Assembly: GCA_022798035.1 (NCBI GenBank)
Contig: JAAWLS010000092.1
Span: 1 to 8,083, forward strand
Direction of reading: 5' to 3'
Source: Lachnospiraceae bacterium
GTDB lineage: Bacteria > Bacillota > Clostridia > Lachnospirales > Lachnospiraceae
Length of the DNA: 8,083 nucleotides
The notes beneath the pieces are model-generated. The model saw only the letters and a program-made list of their open reading frames with translations, ran no database searches and was not told the DNA's origin. Every line of letters begins with the position of its first letter. Within the stretch, counting starts at the first letter, position 1. Shown in pieces: positions 1-6,560 of the stretch. The position numbers and the translations under genes are program-made.

Positions 1-947
1 ACCGTTGCAACTTTCTTGTTCTTAGAGCTCCAGCTTATCTTATCTGTGCTGTCAGAAGGGGTGACATAAGCCGCTGCATTTGCGGTCCTGCCTTTTTTCA
101 ATGTTATATTCTGGGTGTTGACATTCACGGTAACTTTTGTCGCCGGAACTTTCACAGACACCTTGCAAACTGCCTTAAAGTTTCCTTCTTTTGTAGTTAC
201 GGTAATATTTGCAGTTCCTTTTTTGATTCCCTTTACGTTTCCGTTTTTGTCCACTGTCGCAATGTTTTTCTTGTCAGAACTCCAGGTTACTGCTTTGTTT
301 GCAGCATTTGCAGGCGCTACGGATGCTGTCAATTTTACTGATTTACCTTTGTTTACACTGACTGATTTTTTATTTAAGGTCACTCCTGTCACCTTGTTGC
401 TTACCGGCGGAGCAACAGGCGGCTTTTTGTCATCATCCACCACTGGCGGCTTCTTATCATCATCCACCGGCGGTTTCTGTGTATCATCTTCCTGTACAGT
501 TATTTTAAATGATGCGCTCTTTTGGGGAGCGAGTACGGATGCTGCCGTGATAACCGCCTCTCCTTTTGCCTTTCCTTCTACTAATCCGTCAACAACTGTC
601 GCTACCTTGTCGTTGCTGGTCGTCCAAATTACTTTCTGGGCATTCTCATTGGATGCAGGAACGGCCGCATCGTTCGTTGCGACAACGTCAGGAGTTGCAG
701 TATCATCTGTTGAAAGTACATAGTCTACTTTTGCACTTAACTGCAGTTTTTCGCCTGTCTTGATAGTTGTTTTTCCATCCTGGCTGGTTATTGTCACTGT
801 TGCATTCCACTTTGTCTCCTGGCTCTCTGCCGCCTGCGCATAAGATTCATTTACGTAAAAATTACTTACAGACATGCAGAATACCAGAAACATAGCCAGA
901 AACCTCTTAAGGCTTCCTTTTTTCATGTTTCCCTGTAATTCTACCAT
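1..947 (-). CDS. Secreted protein with bacterial Ig-like (BIG_2) domains, C-terminus outside window
   Basis: Reading the minus strand from ATG at 947 gives 315 open codons with no stop before the window edge, so the gene is partial at its 3' end. AGGAGGA (954-960) sits 6 bases upstream and decides this start over a second ATG at codon 8. Residues 8-40 form a signal peptide: MKKGSLKR, a hydrophobic stretch, then a likely cleavage site near SYAQA. An Ig-like domain covers about residues 48-152, a Pro/Asp/Lys linker 155-182, a clear BIG_2 domain about 185-267 (VTGVTLNKKSVSV, VTWSSDKKNIATVDKNGNV, GTANITV), and a third starts near 270 and is cut off. BIG_2 domains are common in cell-surface and adhesion proteins. 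The actual function depends on the missing C-terminus. Codon use and domain pattern make this the real gene; the long plus-strand frame opposite it is a shadow. The gene diverges from the XRE regulator, which may control it. Confidence 0.88.
   Translation of the reverse strand, partial: MVELQGNMKKGSLKRFLAMFLVFCMSVSNFYVNESYAQAAESQETKWNATVTITSQDGKTTIKTGEKLQLSAKVDYVLSTDDTATPDVVATNDAAVPASNENAQKVIWTTSNDKVATVVDGLVEGKAKGEAVITAASVLAPQKSASFKITVQEDDTQKPPVDDDKKPPVVDDDKKPPVAPPVSNKVTGVTLNKKSVSVNKGKSVKLTASVAPANAANKAVTWSSDKKNIATVDKNGNVKGIKKGTANITVTTKEGNFKAVCKVSVKVPATKVTVNVNTQNITLKKGRTANAAAYVTPSDSTDKISWSSKNKKVAT
402..482 (-). repeat. Pro/Asp/Lys interdomain linker repeat
   Basis: Residues 156-182 of the Ig-like protein are a low-complexity linker with three KPPV units, the first two followed by Asp runs (KPPVDDDK, KPPVVDDDK, KPPVAPPV). 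The DNA shows the matching imperfect direct repeats. It separates the first Ig-like domain from the BIG_2 domains and probably acts as an extended flexible spacer. Repeats of this sort often vary in copy number between strains. Confidence 0.75.
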
Positions 948-1001
948 TACAAATCCTCCTTTAAAAATTTTAGACATCTTTTATTTTTCTGTCCTGATAA
1001 A

Positions 1002-1030
1002 AAAATACCATCTTTTTTGCTGTTTGTTAA
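1002..1030 (-). promoter_or_regulatory. Probable sigma-A promoter of the Ig-like protein gene
   Basis: On the minus strand a -35 box TTAACA (1025-1030, 5 of 6 to consensus) is followed by a 17-base spacer and a -10 box TATTTT (1002-1007, 4 of 6). Transcription would start near 995, leaving a leader of about 48 bases before the ATG at 947. The inverted repeat at 1031-1062 begins directly upstream of the -35 box. Called by eye only. Confidence 0.5.
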
Positions 1031-1046
1031 TCCTATAGAGTATATT
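1017..1046 (+). promoter_or_regulatory. Possible promoter of the XRE regulator gene
   Basis: TTGCTG (1017-1022) and TATATT (1041-1046, 5 of 6 to the -10 consensus) are 18 bases apart on the plus strand. The -35 match is poor (3 of 6). If used, the -10 box lies between the two CTATAG cores of the inverted repeat, so a protein bound there would block it. That would fit autoregulation. Confidence 0.3.
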
Positions 1047-1062
1047 AGCATATTCTATAGGA
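1031..1062. promoter_or_regulatory. Inverted-repeat operator candidate with paired CTATAG cores
   Basis: TCCTATAGA (1031-1039) and TCTATAGGA (1054-1062) are perfect 9-base inverted copies separated by 14 bases. Each half holds CTATAG, itself a palindrome, at 1033-1038 and 1055-1060, 22 bases apart, close to two helical turns. The site lies in the divergent intergenic region, abutting the -35 box of the Ig-like gene and overlapping a possible promoter of the XRE gene. The adjacent XRE regulator is the natural candidate to bind it. That link is inferred from position. Confidence 0.55.
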
Positions 1063-1114
1063 TATATTTCACCTTAGATATTTTTGCTACACTGATACTC
1101 AGGAGGCATTTATT

Positions 1115-1483
1115 GTGGATATTGACAAAGATTTTAATTTAACCGTAGGCCTTAGAATCCGCGAAATGCGGGAAGCCCTTCATATGACCAGAGAGCAATT
1201 TAGTGAATTATGCGGTATATCAGACAGCTTCTTAGCTGCCGTCGAAAGCGGGAAAAAAAGTATTACTTCAAAAACTCTATACAAACTCTGTACAAACGCT
1301 CATATTTCTGCCGACTACCTTATTCTTGGAAATCAAAATGGTTTTCAGACAGATATGATTCTGGAATTATTAAAAGATTTGGATAATTCCCAGCTGGAGA
1401 GCGCGATACGAATTCTCTGCGAATTTGTAAATGCACTGCGTCATACATCTGCTCAAACTCAAAAAAATAAAGGATTGTCGTAA
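1115..1483 (+). CDS. XRE-family (HTH_3) transcriptional regulator
   Basis: The 122-residue protein starts with GTG at 1115, set by AGGAGG at 1101-1106, 8 bases upstream. Residues 12-71 are a typical Cro/C1-type helix-turn-helix domain: GLRIREMREALHMTREQFSE, then GISDSFLAAVESGKKSI with the usual recognition helix and SGK turn, then TLYKLCTNAHISADYLILG. The rest (about 78-110, MILELLKDLDNSQLESAIRI) is probably a helical dimerisation region. It has no enzyme or metal-binding domain. It is the only plus-strand gene here, is divergent from the surface-protein gene, and has an inverted repeat in the shared promoter region, which suggests autoregulation and control of that neighbour. The last codons lie inside the terminator stem. 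The family is certain; the target genes are inferred. Confidence 0.93.
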   Translation: MDIDKDFNLTVGLRIREMREALHMTREQFSELCGISDSFLAAVESGKKSITSKTLYKLCTNAHISADYLILGNQNGFQTDMILELLKDLDNSQLESAIRILCEFVNALRHTSAQTQKNKGLS

Positions 1484-1507
1484 TATTAACGACAATCCTT
1501 TATTTTT
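1463..1507. terminator. Bidirectional intrinsic terminator between convergent genes
   Basis: The arms at 1463-1481 and 1489-1507 are perfect 19-base inverted copies around a 7-base loop (AATATTA). The A-rich start of the left arm and T-rich end of the right arm give a U-tract in either direction. It ends the plus-strand XRE gene, whose final codons and the first base of whose TAA (1481-1483) lie in the left arm, and it also ends the minus-strand aminotransferase-alarmone-hydrolase operon, which stops at 1542. Confidence 0.92.
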
Positions 1508-1541
1508 GACGTGATTTCTTTCCCGTGTCTAAAGTAAAGAA

Positions 1542-2399
1542 TTACAACTGTATTTTCTTTCCTGTTTCAGCTAAAATACAGACATCCGGCATTGCCTGGC
1601 AAATGGCGGCAATGGCCGTAAGCCCGGTACAATGCAGAGGTACTATAATATCTGCCTCTGTCTCTCTCAGAGCCTGAATGGTGGATGCAAGGCGCCGGCT
1701 GCTGCAGCCTTTTAGGTGCATTCCGGCCACAAGACTGTGAATACGCTCTCCTGGAAATGAGGCCTGAACATAGTTCAGGCAGTTTATGATTCCTGCATGG
1801 GCGCACCCTGCAAAAACGCACAGTCCTTTTTCCTCCCGAATGACAAGAAGCTGTTCATCTTCCATTGTATCTGCTTCCAAGTCAGCTCCCGGCATTTTTT
1901 CTTTCCAGAAACGAACTGGCAGCGGTTCAAATTCTGTTATATAGGGAACGTCTGACAGAAGATACACGTTATCTGATATCTGGGTGCATCCTTTCTCTGT
2001 GTAAATGATATTCGCACTTTCCTGCATCCATCGTTTTGCTTCTCTTGGAATTCCGCTGAAAAGCATTTCGCCTGTAGATGGATTCTCAGAATATTTATCC
2101 TCCAGGGCTTCCCTCGCAATATAAATGGGAATCTCTCTCTTTCTGTTTTCTGATACTTCCTGCACATTTTTCCAGTAATTCATCCCGCCGCAGTGGTCGT
2201 AATGACCGTGGCTTAAGACAACGCCGTCCAGTGTTTCCCAGTCCACCTGCAGTTTTCTGCCATTGCGCAGAAATACATCACTCTGTCCCATATCAAAAAG
2301 ATAGTTTTGATTCTCCGTCTCAATCAGCAGAGACAATCCGTGCTCTCCAAGAAAAGCTCTCTTATACACGGTATTTTCTGTCAGAACTTTTACTTCCAT
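1542..2399 (-). CDS. MBL-fold metallo-hydrolase (COG1237, dihydropteroate-synthase-related type)
   Basis: This 285-residue protein is a metallo-beta-lactamase-fold hydrolase. The metal motif SHGHYDHCGG gives H64, H66, D68 and H69. A further His is in FAGCAHAG (H201), with later candidate ligands in AGMHLKG (H228) and PLHCTG (H256). FDMGQS near residue 36 is the usual early-strand motif. The arrangement with GCAHAG matches COG1237, whose members are annotated as 7,8-dihydropterin-6-methyl-4-(beta-D-ribofuranosyl)-aminobenzene-5'-phosphate synthase-like; in bacteria the true substrate is generally unknown. It has no signal peptide, so it is cytoplasmic. ATG at 2399 follows the alarmone synthetase stop by 3 bases, with only a weak upstream SD (AGAGAGCGGGA), which points to translational coupling. 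It is the last gene of the operon, before the terminator at 1463-1507. Confidence 0.9.
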   Translation of the reverse strand: MEVKVLTENTVYKRAFLGEHGLSLLIETENQNYLFDMGQSDVFLRNGRKLQVDWETLDGVVLSHGHYDHCGGMNYWKNVQEVSENRKREIPIYIAREALEDKYSENPSTGEMLFSGIPREAKRWMQESANIIYTEKGCTQISDNVYLLSDVPYITEFEPLPVRFWKEKMPGADLEADTMEDEQLLVIREEKGLCVFAGCAHAGIINCLNYVQASFPGERIHSLVAGMHLKGCSSRRLASTIQALRETEADIIVPLHCTGLTAIAAICQAMPDVCILAETGKKIQL

Positions 2400-2402
2400 A
2401 GC

Positions 2403-3167
2403 TTATCCCGCTCTCTGTTTTCCTTCTTCCGCTTCCTTCTCAATCTTCTGCTCTTCTTTTATCTGTTCTTGCTCAATCTTCTGTTCTTCTTTTATCTGCT
2501 CTTTCTCAAATTCCTGCTCTTCTTTTGCCTGCTGCTCCTCCTTAGCCTGTATAATGGCCTCGTTCAAAGAGAGCATTTTGGCGTCCAGCATAGACACAAT
2601 TCCGGCGCATTCCTGCAAATCCCGGCTGATATATTCCGGCGCGTTTCCCTCAAATTTATAATAAATCTTGTGCTCCAGGCTTGCCCAGAAATCCATGGCT
2701 ATGGTTCTGATTTGGATTTCCACCTTCGTGTCCACTACCCCGTCTGTCAGGAATATGGGAACAGTCACCAGCATATGATAACTCTTATACCCGCTTTCCT
2801 TTGGATTTTTGATATAGTCTTTGATGGAGACAACCGTCAAATCATTCTGTCTTCCAATCATCTCTGCCAAGCGATAAATATCAGAGGTAAAAGAACATAC
2901 AATCCTGATTCCGGCAATGTCATTGATACGGTTCACCATGTTTTCAATCGTACTTTCATATCCATGGCGTTTCAGCTTTTTTACAATGCTCTCCGGAGAT
3001 TTAATTCTGGATTTAATATATTCAATTGGATTATATTTATGTACATGCCGAAATTCATCGTTCAGAATCTCGACTTTGGTCCCCACTTCTTTTAATGCTG
3101 AATTATACAAAAAGATAACTGTCTCCCAGCTGGTCACACCCTCATTAAATTTCAAAGGCCTTTCCAT
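2403..3167 (-). CDS. Small alarmone synthetase, RelQ-like GTP pyrophosphokinase with repetitive tail
   Basis: The 254-residue protein transfers pyrophosphate from ATP to GTP or GDP, making (p)ppGpp. The RelA/SpoT synthetase domain spans about residues 12-205: RIKSPES (54-60), NDIAGIRIV (82-90), NPKESGYKSYH (121-131, with a substrate-stacking Tyr) and VEIQIRTIAMDFWASLEHK (149-167, E150 the expected catalytic Glu). No HD hydrolase, TGS or ACT domain is present, so it is a single-domain synthetase, not a long Rel. I place the start at ATG 3167, with AAGGA 7 bases upstream; the frame stays open to a TTG at 3212, but that would overlap the upstream gene and lacks support. Residues from about 208 on are a Glu/Lys/Gln-rich tail made of 11-residue repeats, beyond the roughly 210 residues usual for RelQ. 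It lies 19 bases after the aminotransferase gene. Confidence 0.92.
   Translation of the reverse strand: MERPLKFNEGVTSWETVIFLYNSALKEVGTKVEILNDEFRHVHKYNPIEYIKSRIKSPESIVKKLKRHGYESTIENMVNRINDIAGIRIVCSFTSDIYRLAEMIGRQNDLTVVSIKDYIKNPKESGYKSYHMLVTVPIFLTDGVVDTKVEIQIRTIAMDFWASLEHKIYYKFEGNAPEYISRDLQECAGIVSMLDAKMLSLNEAIIQAKEEQQAKEEQEFEKEQIKEEQKIEQEQIKEEQKIEKEAEEGKQRAG
2439..2537 (-). repeat. 33-base tandem repeat encoding a charged coiled tail
   Basis: Two 33-base units (2439-2471 and 2472-2504) differ at only 3 positions and encode QEQIKEEQKIE and KEQIKEEQKIE. A third, more diverged unit lies at 2505-2537. The product is a highly charged, probably helical C-terminal extension of the alarmone synthetase. 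Whole-codon units suggest in-frame expansion by slippage or unequal recombination. Confidence 0.85.
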
Positions 3168-3186
3168 TCTCTTTTCCTTCTTTCTG

Positions 3187-4473
3187 TCATTTGTTTTCCA
3201 GAATCTTTTCAATACTTACCAATTTTACACAGGTCACAAAAATATCTGTTGCAATTTTCAAATCTTCCAAAGTAGGATATGTGGGCGCAATCCGGATTGT
3301 GGTGTCTTTGGGGTCTTTTCCATAAGGATACGGCGCTCCCGCAGGAGTCATGGTCACACCTGCTTTTTTCGCTCTGGCTACAACTGCCTTGGCACATCCT
3401 TCCATGGTCTCAAATGCAATAAAATATCCTCCTTTGGGCGCAATCCAGCTTCCAATTCCTCTGTCGCCTAATTCCTGCTCAAAGGTGTTGATAATCATCT
3501 CAAATTTGGGGCGCAGAATCTCTGCATGTTTCCTCATATGCTCCGTCAGCCCGTAAATATCCTTGAAAAATCTCACGTGGCGCAGCTGATTTACTTTATC
3601 ATGTCCAATCGTCGCCACTCTCATCTGCTCTCTGATTTCCACCAGATTGTTGGCGGAAGCCGCAATCGCCGCTACACCGGAACCTGGAAAACTGATTTTG
3701 GATGTGGAGCAGAATTTATAAACCATATCCGGATTCCCAGCACGTTTGCATTCTGCCATAATCTCCACCAGATTGTCCTGGTCAATATCATAGAGGTGGT
3801 GCACGCCATAGGCATTGTCCCAGTAAATACGGAAATCTTTTGCGGCAGGTTTCAGCCGGGCAAACCGGCGGACTGTCTCATCAGAATAAGTAATTCCCTG
3901 GGGATTGGAATATTTTGGCACACACCAGATTGCCTTGATGGCATCATCCTGGCTGACTAAATCCTCCACCATATCCATATCTGGTCCGGTGGAAAGCATG
4001 GGAACATTTATCATCTCGATTCCAAAGTACTCCGTTATCGTAAAATGTCTGTCATATCCCGGCACCGGACATAAGAATTTTACTTTATCCAATTTGCACC
4101 AGGGGGTATTTCCCATCACTCCGTGAGTCATGGAGCGTGAAACGGTATCATACATAATGTTCAAGCTGGAATTTCCATAGATAATAATGTTATCCGGATG
4201 GCACTCAATCATATCTCCCAGTAAAACTTTGGCCTCCTGAATTCCATCCAGCACACCGTAATTCCGGCAGTCCGTTCCATCCTCACAGCTTAAATCTGTG
4301 TCACTATTCAATACATCCATCATACCCATGGACAAATCAAGCTGTTCTGCTGAAGGTTTTCCTCTGGACATATCCAGCTTCAATCCGCTTTTTGCATATT
4401 TTCGATAAGCCGCTTCCAGCGACGCTTTTTCTTTTAATAATTCTTCCTTGCTCATTTCCTGATATGACTGCAT
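3187..4473 (-). CDS. Aspartate aminotransferase, subgroup Ic (Aminotran_MocR type)
   Basis: The 428-residue protein is a fold-type I PLP aminotransferase. The family signature is the N-terminal LDMSRGKPSAEQLDLS (33-48), with NYGVLDG (71-77), YGNSSLNIM (99-107) and PVPGYDRHF (136-144). The PLP site shows N190 in PKYSNPQG, D219 and Y222 in YWDNAYGVHHL, and the Schiff-base lysine K259 in STSKISFPGSG; R394 in IRIAPTYP would hold the substrate alpha-carboxylate. These features match the Corynebacterium-type subgroup Ic aspartate aminotransferases (PF12897), which interconvert aspartate + 2-oxoglutarate and oxaloacetate + glutamate. The DNA-binding domain of MocR regulators is absent. ATG 4473 has AGGAGGA (4481-4487) in front. 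It is first in an operon with the alarmone synthetase and MBL hydrolase. Family is certain; aspartate as main substrate is inferred. Confidence 0.93.
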   Translation of the reverse strand: MQSYQEMSKEELLKEKASLEAAYRKYAKSGLKLDMSRGKPSAEQLDLSMGMMDVLNSDTDLSCEDGTDCRNYGVLDGIQEAKVLLGDMIECHPDNIIIYGNSSLNIMYDTVSRSMTHGVMGNTPWCKLDKVKFLCPVPGYDRHFTITEYFGIEMINVPMLSTGPDMDMVEDLVSQDDAIKAIWCVPKYSNPQGITYSDETVRRFARLKPAAKDFRIYWDNAYGVHHLYDIDQDNLVEIMAECKRAGNPDMVYKFCSTSKISFPGSGVAAIAASANNLVEIREQMRVATIGHDKVNQLRHVRFFKDIYGLTEHMRKHAEILRPKFEMIINTFEQELGDRGIGSWIAPKGGYFIAFETMEGCAKAVVARAKKAGVTMTPAGAPYPYGKDPKDTTIRIAPTYPTLEDLKIATDIFVTCVKLVSIEKILENK

Positions 4474-4517
4474 GTTTCATTCCTCCTGAAGTTCCCTACT
4501 CATTTCTAACCTTTCCT

Positions 4518-4546
4518 ATTATGCACCATCTCGCGCAGGTTGTAAA
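4518..4546 (-). promoter_or_regulatory. Sigma-A promoter of the aminotransferase operon
   Basis: On the minus strand TTTACA (4541-4546) and CATAAT (4518-4523) each match consensus at 5 of 6 positions and are 17 bases apart. Transcription would start near 4510, giving a leader of about 37 bases that contains the AGGAGGA site. This is the best promoter in the window. The remaining part of the 170-base gap after rarA shows no convincing terminator or riboswitch. Confidence 0.7.
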
Positions 4547-4643
4547 GTATTTTCTTCCACAAATCTACATCTGTCCGTATATGAAAGACTTGAGATGATA
4601 TATAAAACATTCTGCAATTTTTGGAAAACACAGCAGTCCCGCC

Positions 4644-5972
4644 TCAGGGCTCTGTTTCTTCTCTCAAAAAATCCAGATGAGACTTGATTTGTTTCTCATA
4701 TCCATTTTCTGTAGGCTCATAGAACTTTGCGTCTGTCAGTCCGTCAGGCAGATACTGCTGTCTGACATAATGATTGGGAAAATCGTGGGCGTAGAGATAT
4801 CCCTGCCCATGCCCTAATTTCCCTGCGCCCCGGTAATGGGAATCCTGCAGGTGCACCGGAACTGGAGCCGTCTGTGTATTCTTTACCGCTTCCATGGCCC
4901 GGCCAATTGCCAGACAGGCCGCATTGCTCTTGGGAGCGCTTGCCACATAAGTCACCGCCTGAGAAAGAATCAGCTGTGCCTCCGGCATTCCAATCCGCTC
5001 CACCGCCTGGGAAGCGCTGACCGCCACCACCAGTGCATTGGGGTCTGCATTACCCACGTCCTCCGAAGCACAAATCATAATACGCCTTGCTATAAACTTG
5101 ATATCCTCTCCGGCATAGAGCATTTTAGCCAGATAATACACAGCCGCGTCCGGGTCTGAGCCCCGCATGCTCTTGATAAAAGCAGAGACAGTATCGTAAT
5201 GGTTATCTCCCGTTTTATCATACCGCACCACCCGTTTCTGAATACATTCTGAGGCGGCTTCCAGAGTGATATGAATCTTTCCGTCTTCTCCTCTTGGCGT
5301 CGTGAGCACCCCCAGCTCCACAGCCGTCAAAGCGGCCCGGGCATCCCCATTAGCCGCATCTGCTAAAAATTCCAGTGCATCTTCCTCCAGCACCGCATCG
5401 TAATTTCCCATTCCCTTTTCTTTATCCGTAACTGCACGCACCAGAATTTCTCTGATGTCCTCCTTAGCCAGAGGTTTCAGCTCAAAAATGACGGAGCGGG
5501 ACAGGAGAGCTCCGTTTACTTCAAAATAAGGATTTTCCGTGGTAGCACCAATCAGAACAACGGTGCCGTCCTCCACATAAGGCAGCAGATAATCCTGCTG
5601 AGATTTGTTAAAACGATGAATTTCATCAATAAACAGTATGGTTTTCTTCCCATACATTCCCTGATTGTCTTTGGCCTGCCGTACCACTTCCTCCATATCT
5701 TTTTTGCCGGCAGACGTGGCATTAATCTGAGTAAATTCTGCACTTGTAGTGTTGGCTATCACCTTGGCCAGCGTAGTTTTCCCTGTTCCGGGCGGTCCAT
5801 AAAAGATAATAGAGCTGAGTTTATCTGCCTGGATGGCACGGTACAACAATTTGTCTTTTCCTATAATATGCTGCTGTCCTGCCACTTCTTCCAGTCTGAC
5901 GGGACGCAGGCGGCTTGCCAGGGGAGATTCCTTTTCCTGGTTCTGTTCCCGCATATAATCAAATAAATCCAT
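4644..5972 (-). CDS. rarA: Replication-associated recombination protein A (RarA/MgsA), AAA+ ATPase
   Basis: The 442-residue protein has the normal length for RarA (MgsA, WRNIP1 family), a clamp-loader-related AAA+ ATPase that acts at stalled replication forks. The N-terminus MDLFDYMREQ and PLASRLRPVRLEEVAGQQHI (17-36) are typical. Walker A is GPPGTGKTT (59-67), Walker B LFIDEIHRFNK (113-123), sensor 1 GATTENPYF (142-150), and the arginine finger is R159 in LLSRS. The C-terminal half has the MgsA_C tetramerisation features, including GSDPDAAVYYLAKML, EDVGNADP and the late PNHYVRQQYLPDGL. ATG 5972 is preceded by AAGGAGG (5980-5986). It starts 23 bases after the truncated kinase frame, so it may be transcribed from the response-regulator promoter. 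No own promoter was recognised. Confidence 0.96.
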   Translation of the reverse strand: MDLFDYMREQNQEKESPLASRLRPVRLEEVAGQQHIIGKDKLLYRAIQADKLSSIIFYGPPGTGKTTLAKVIANTTSAEFTQINATSAGKKDMEEVVRQAKDNQGMYGKKTILFIDEIHRFNKSQQDYLLPYVEDGTVVLIGATTENPYFEVNGALLSRSVIFELKPLAKEDIREILVRAVTDKEKGMGNYDAVLEEDALEFLADAANGDARAALTAVELGVLTTPRGEDGKIHITLEAASECIQKRVVRYDKTGDNHYDTVSAFIKSMRGSDPDAAVYYLAKMLYAGEDIKFIARRIMICASEDVGNADPNALVVAVSASQAVERIGMPEAQLILSQAVTYVASAPKSNAACLAIGRAMEAVKNTQTAPVPVHLQDSHYRGAGKLGHGQGYLYAHDFPNHYVRQQYLPDGLTDAKFYEPTENGYEKQIKSHLDFLREETEP

Positions 5973-5995
5973 GGAGCTGCCTCCTTCATATCATT

Positions 5996-6549
5996 TTATC
6001 CTCTTAAAATAATACCATTTTCGGCCGCATCCGTCACCCATTTCTTTTCATTTTTGAAAGGGGAGGGAACAACATTATTTTTCTGCTCTGCCTTTATCAT
6101 CACGTCCAAAAAGAAATATTCCTTGTCTGTGTAGCACATCATTTCTCCTTCCAGGCGTCTGGCCGCCTCCTGAATGGTACGCAGTCCAAATCCATGCTCT
6201 GCTCCGCCTTTTGTGCTTACTGGCAGTTCTCCTTTTTCCACAAAAACATCGCTGTTGCAGTGGTTTTTGATTCTTATCAGAAGATACTCCCTATTATACC
6301 TCATCTGAACGGAAACTTTTCTCTTCTCAGGGGGGAGTTCCATGGAGGCATACCAGGCGTTCTCCAATCCGTTGGAAAGAATCTGACACAGTTCCATATA
6401 AGGAAGTTTTTCATCTCCAATGGAAAGCGCCCATTCCGTCTGTATTTCTGATTTTTCAAATTTTCCGGAAAAATAAGTAAACACAGAGTTCAAATATGGA
6501 ATAAGGACCAAACTACAGATGAATCCCGTAATATCTCCGCTTTCATCAT
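5996..6549 (-). pseudogene. Truncated GHKL (AgrC-like) sensor histidine kinase, ATP-binding domain only
   Basis: The minus-strand frame ending at 5996 encodes a GHKL ATPase domain of AgrC/LytTR-partner type: YLNSVFTYFSGKFEKSEIQ, the N-box LSNGLENAWYA (about 6349-6379) and the G-box HGFGLRTIQEA (about 6164-6196), then a 28-residue tail. Full members of this family carry several membrane helices and a conserved dimerisation/phospho-acceptor histidine region before this point; both are absent. The expected start signal is there: AGGAG (6555-6559), then ATGATG from 6549, overlapping the regulator stop as ATGA. However, that frame runs only 19 codons to TGA at 6490-6492, and the ATPase domain is in another frame. 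The ATPase frame stays open up to a possible ATG at 6652 inside the regulator gene, or could use TTG at 6511, neither with a good SD. I read it as a kinase that lost its 5' part. A functional lone ATPase domain cannot be ruled out. Confidence 0.7.
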
Positions 6550-6560
6550 TCCAACTCCTC
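6546..6560 (-). promoter_or_regulatory. Internal SD and ATGATG start overlapping the regulator stop
   Basis: GAGGAG (6555-6560), within the last codons of the response regulator, stands 5 bases before ATGATG (6544-6549). The regulator's TGA (6546-6548) overlaps the first ATG. This is a standard translational-coupling junction for a following kinase gene. The peptide it would now start is only 19 residues long, so the signal appears to be left over from an intact kinase. Confidence 0.6.

Noticed and set aside
115..723. Plus-strand frame of 202 codons
   Set aside because: It is antisense to the Ig-like protein gene, lacks an SD, and its Thr/Ser/Phe-rich product mirrors the biased codons of the true gene.
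2307..3095. Plus-strand frame of 262 codons with Leu/Phe-rich, membrane-like segments
   Set aside because: It is antisense to the alarmone synthetase. The hydrophobic run is the reverse reading of the Glu/Lys/Gln repeat, not a real membrane protein.
3168..3212. Longer alarmone synthetase starting at TTG 3212
   Set aside because: It would overlap the aminotransferase gene and has no SD. ATG 3167 has AAGGA at a good distance and matches the family's N-terminus.
3526..3960. Plus-strand frame of 144 codons
   Set aside because: It is antisense to the aminotransferase gene, has no SD and no recognisable domain.
4590..4650. Terminator after rarA
   Set aside because: Only short imperfect pairings (for example CTGC with GCAG) and no proper U-tract directly after a GC stem.
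6490..6549. 19-codon peptide from ATG 6549 as a real small gene
   Set aside because: It has a good SD, but the position matches a kinase start, the peptide has no recognisable features, and it is more simply read as the leftover of the lost kinase 5' end.
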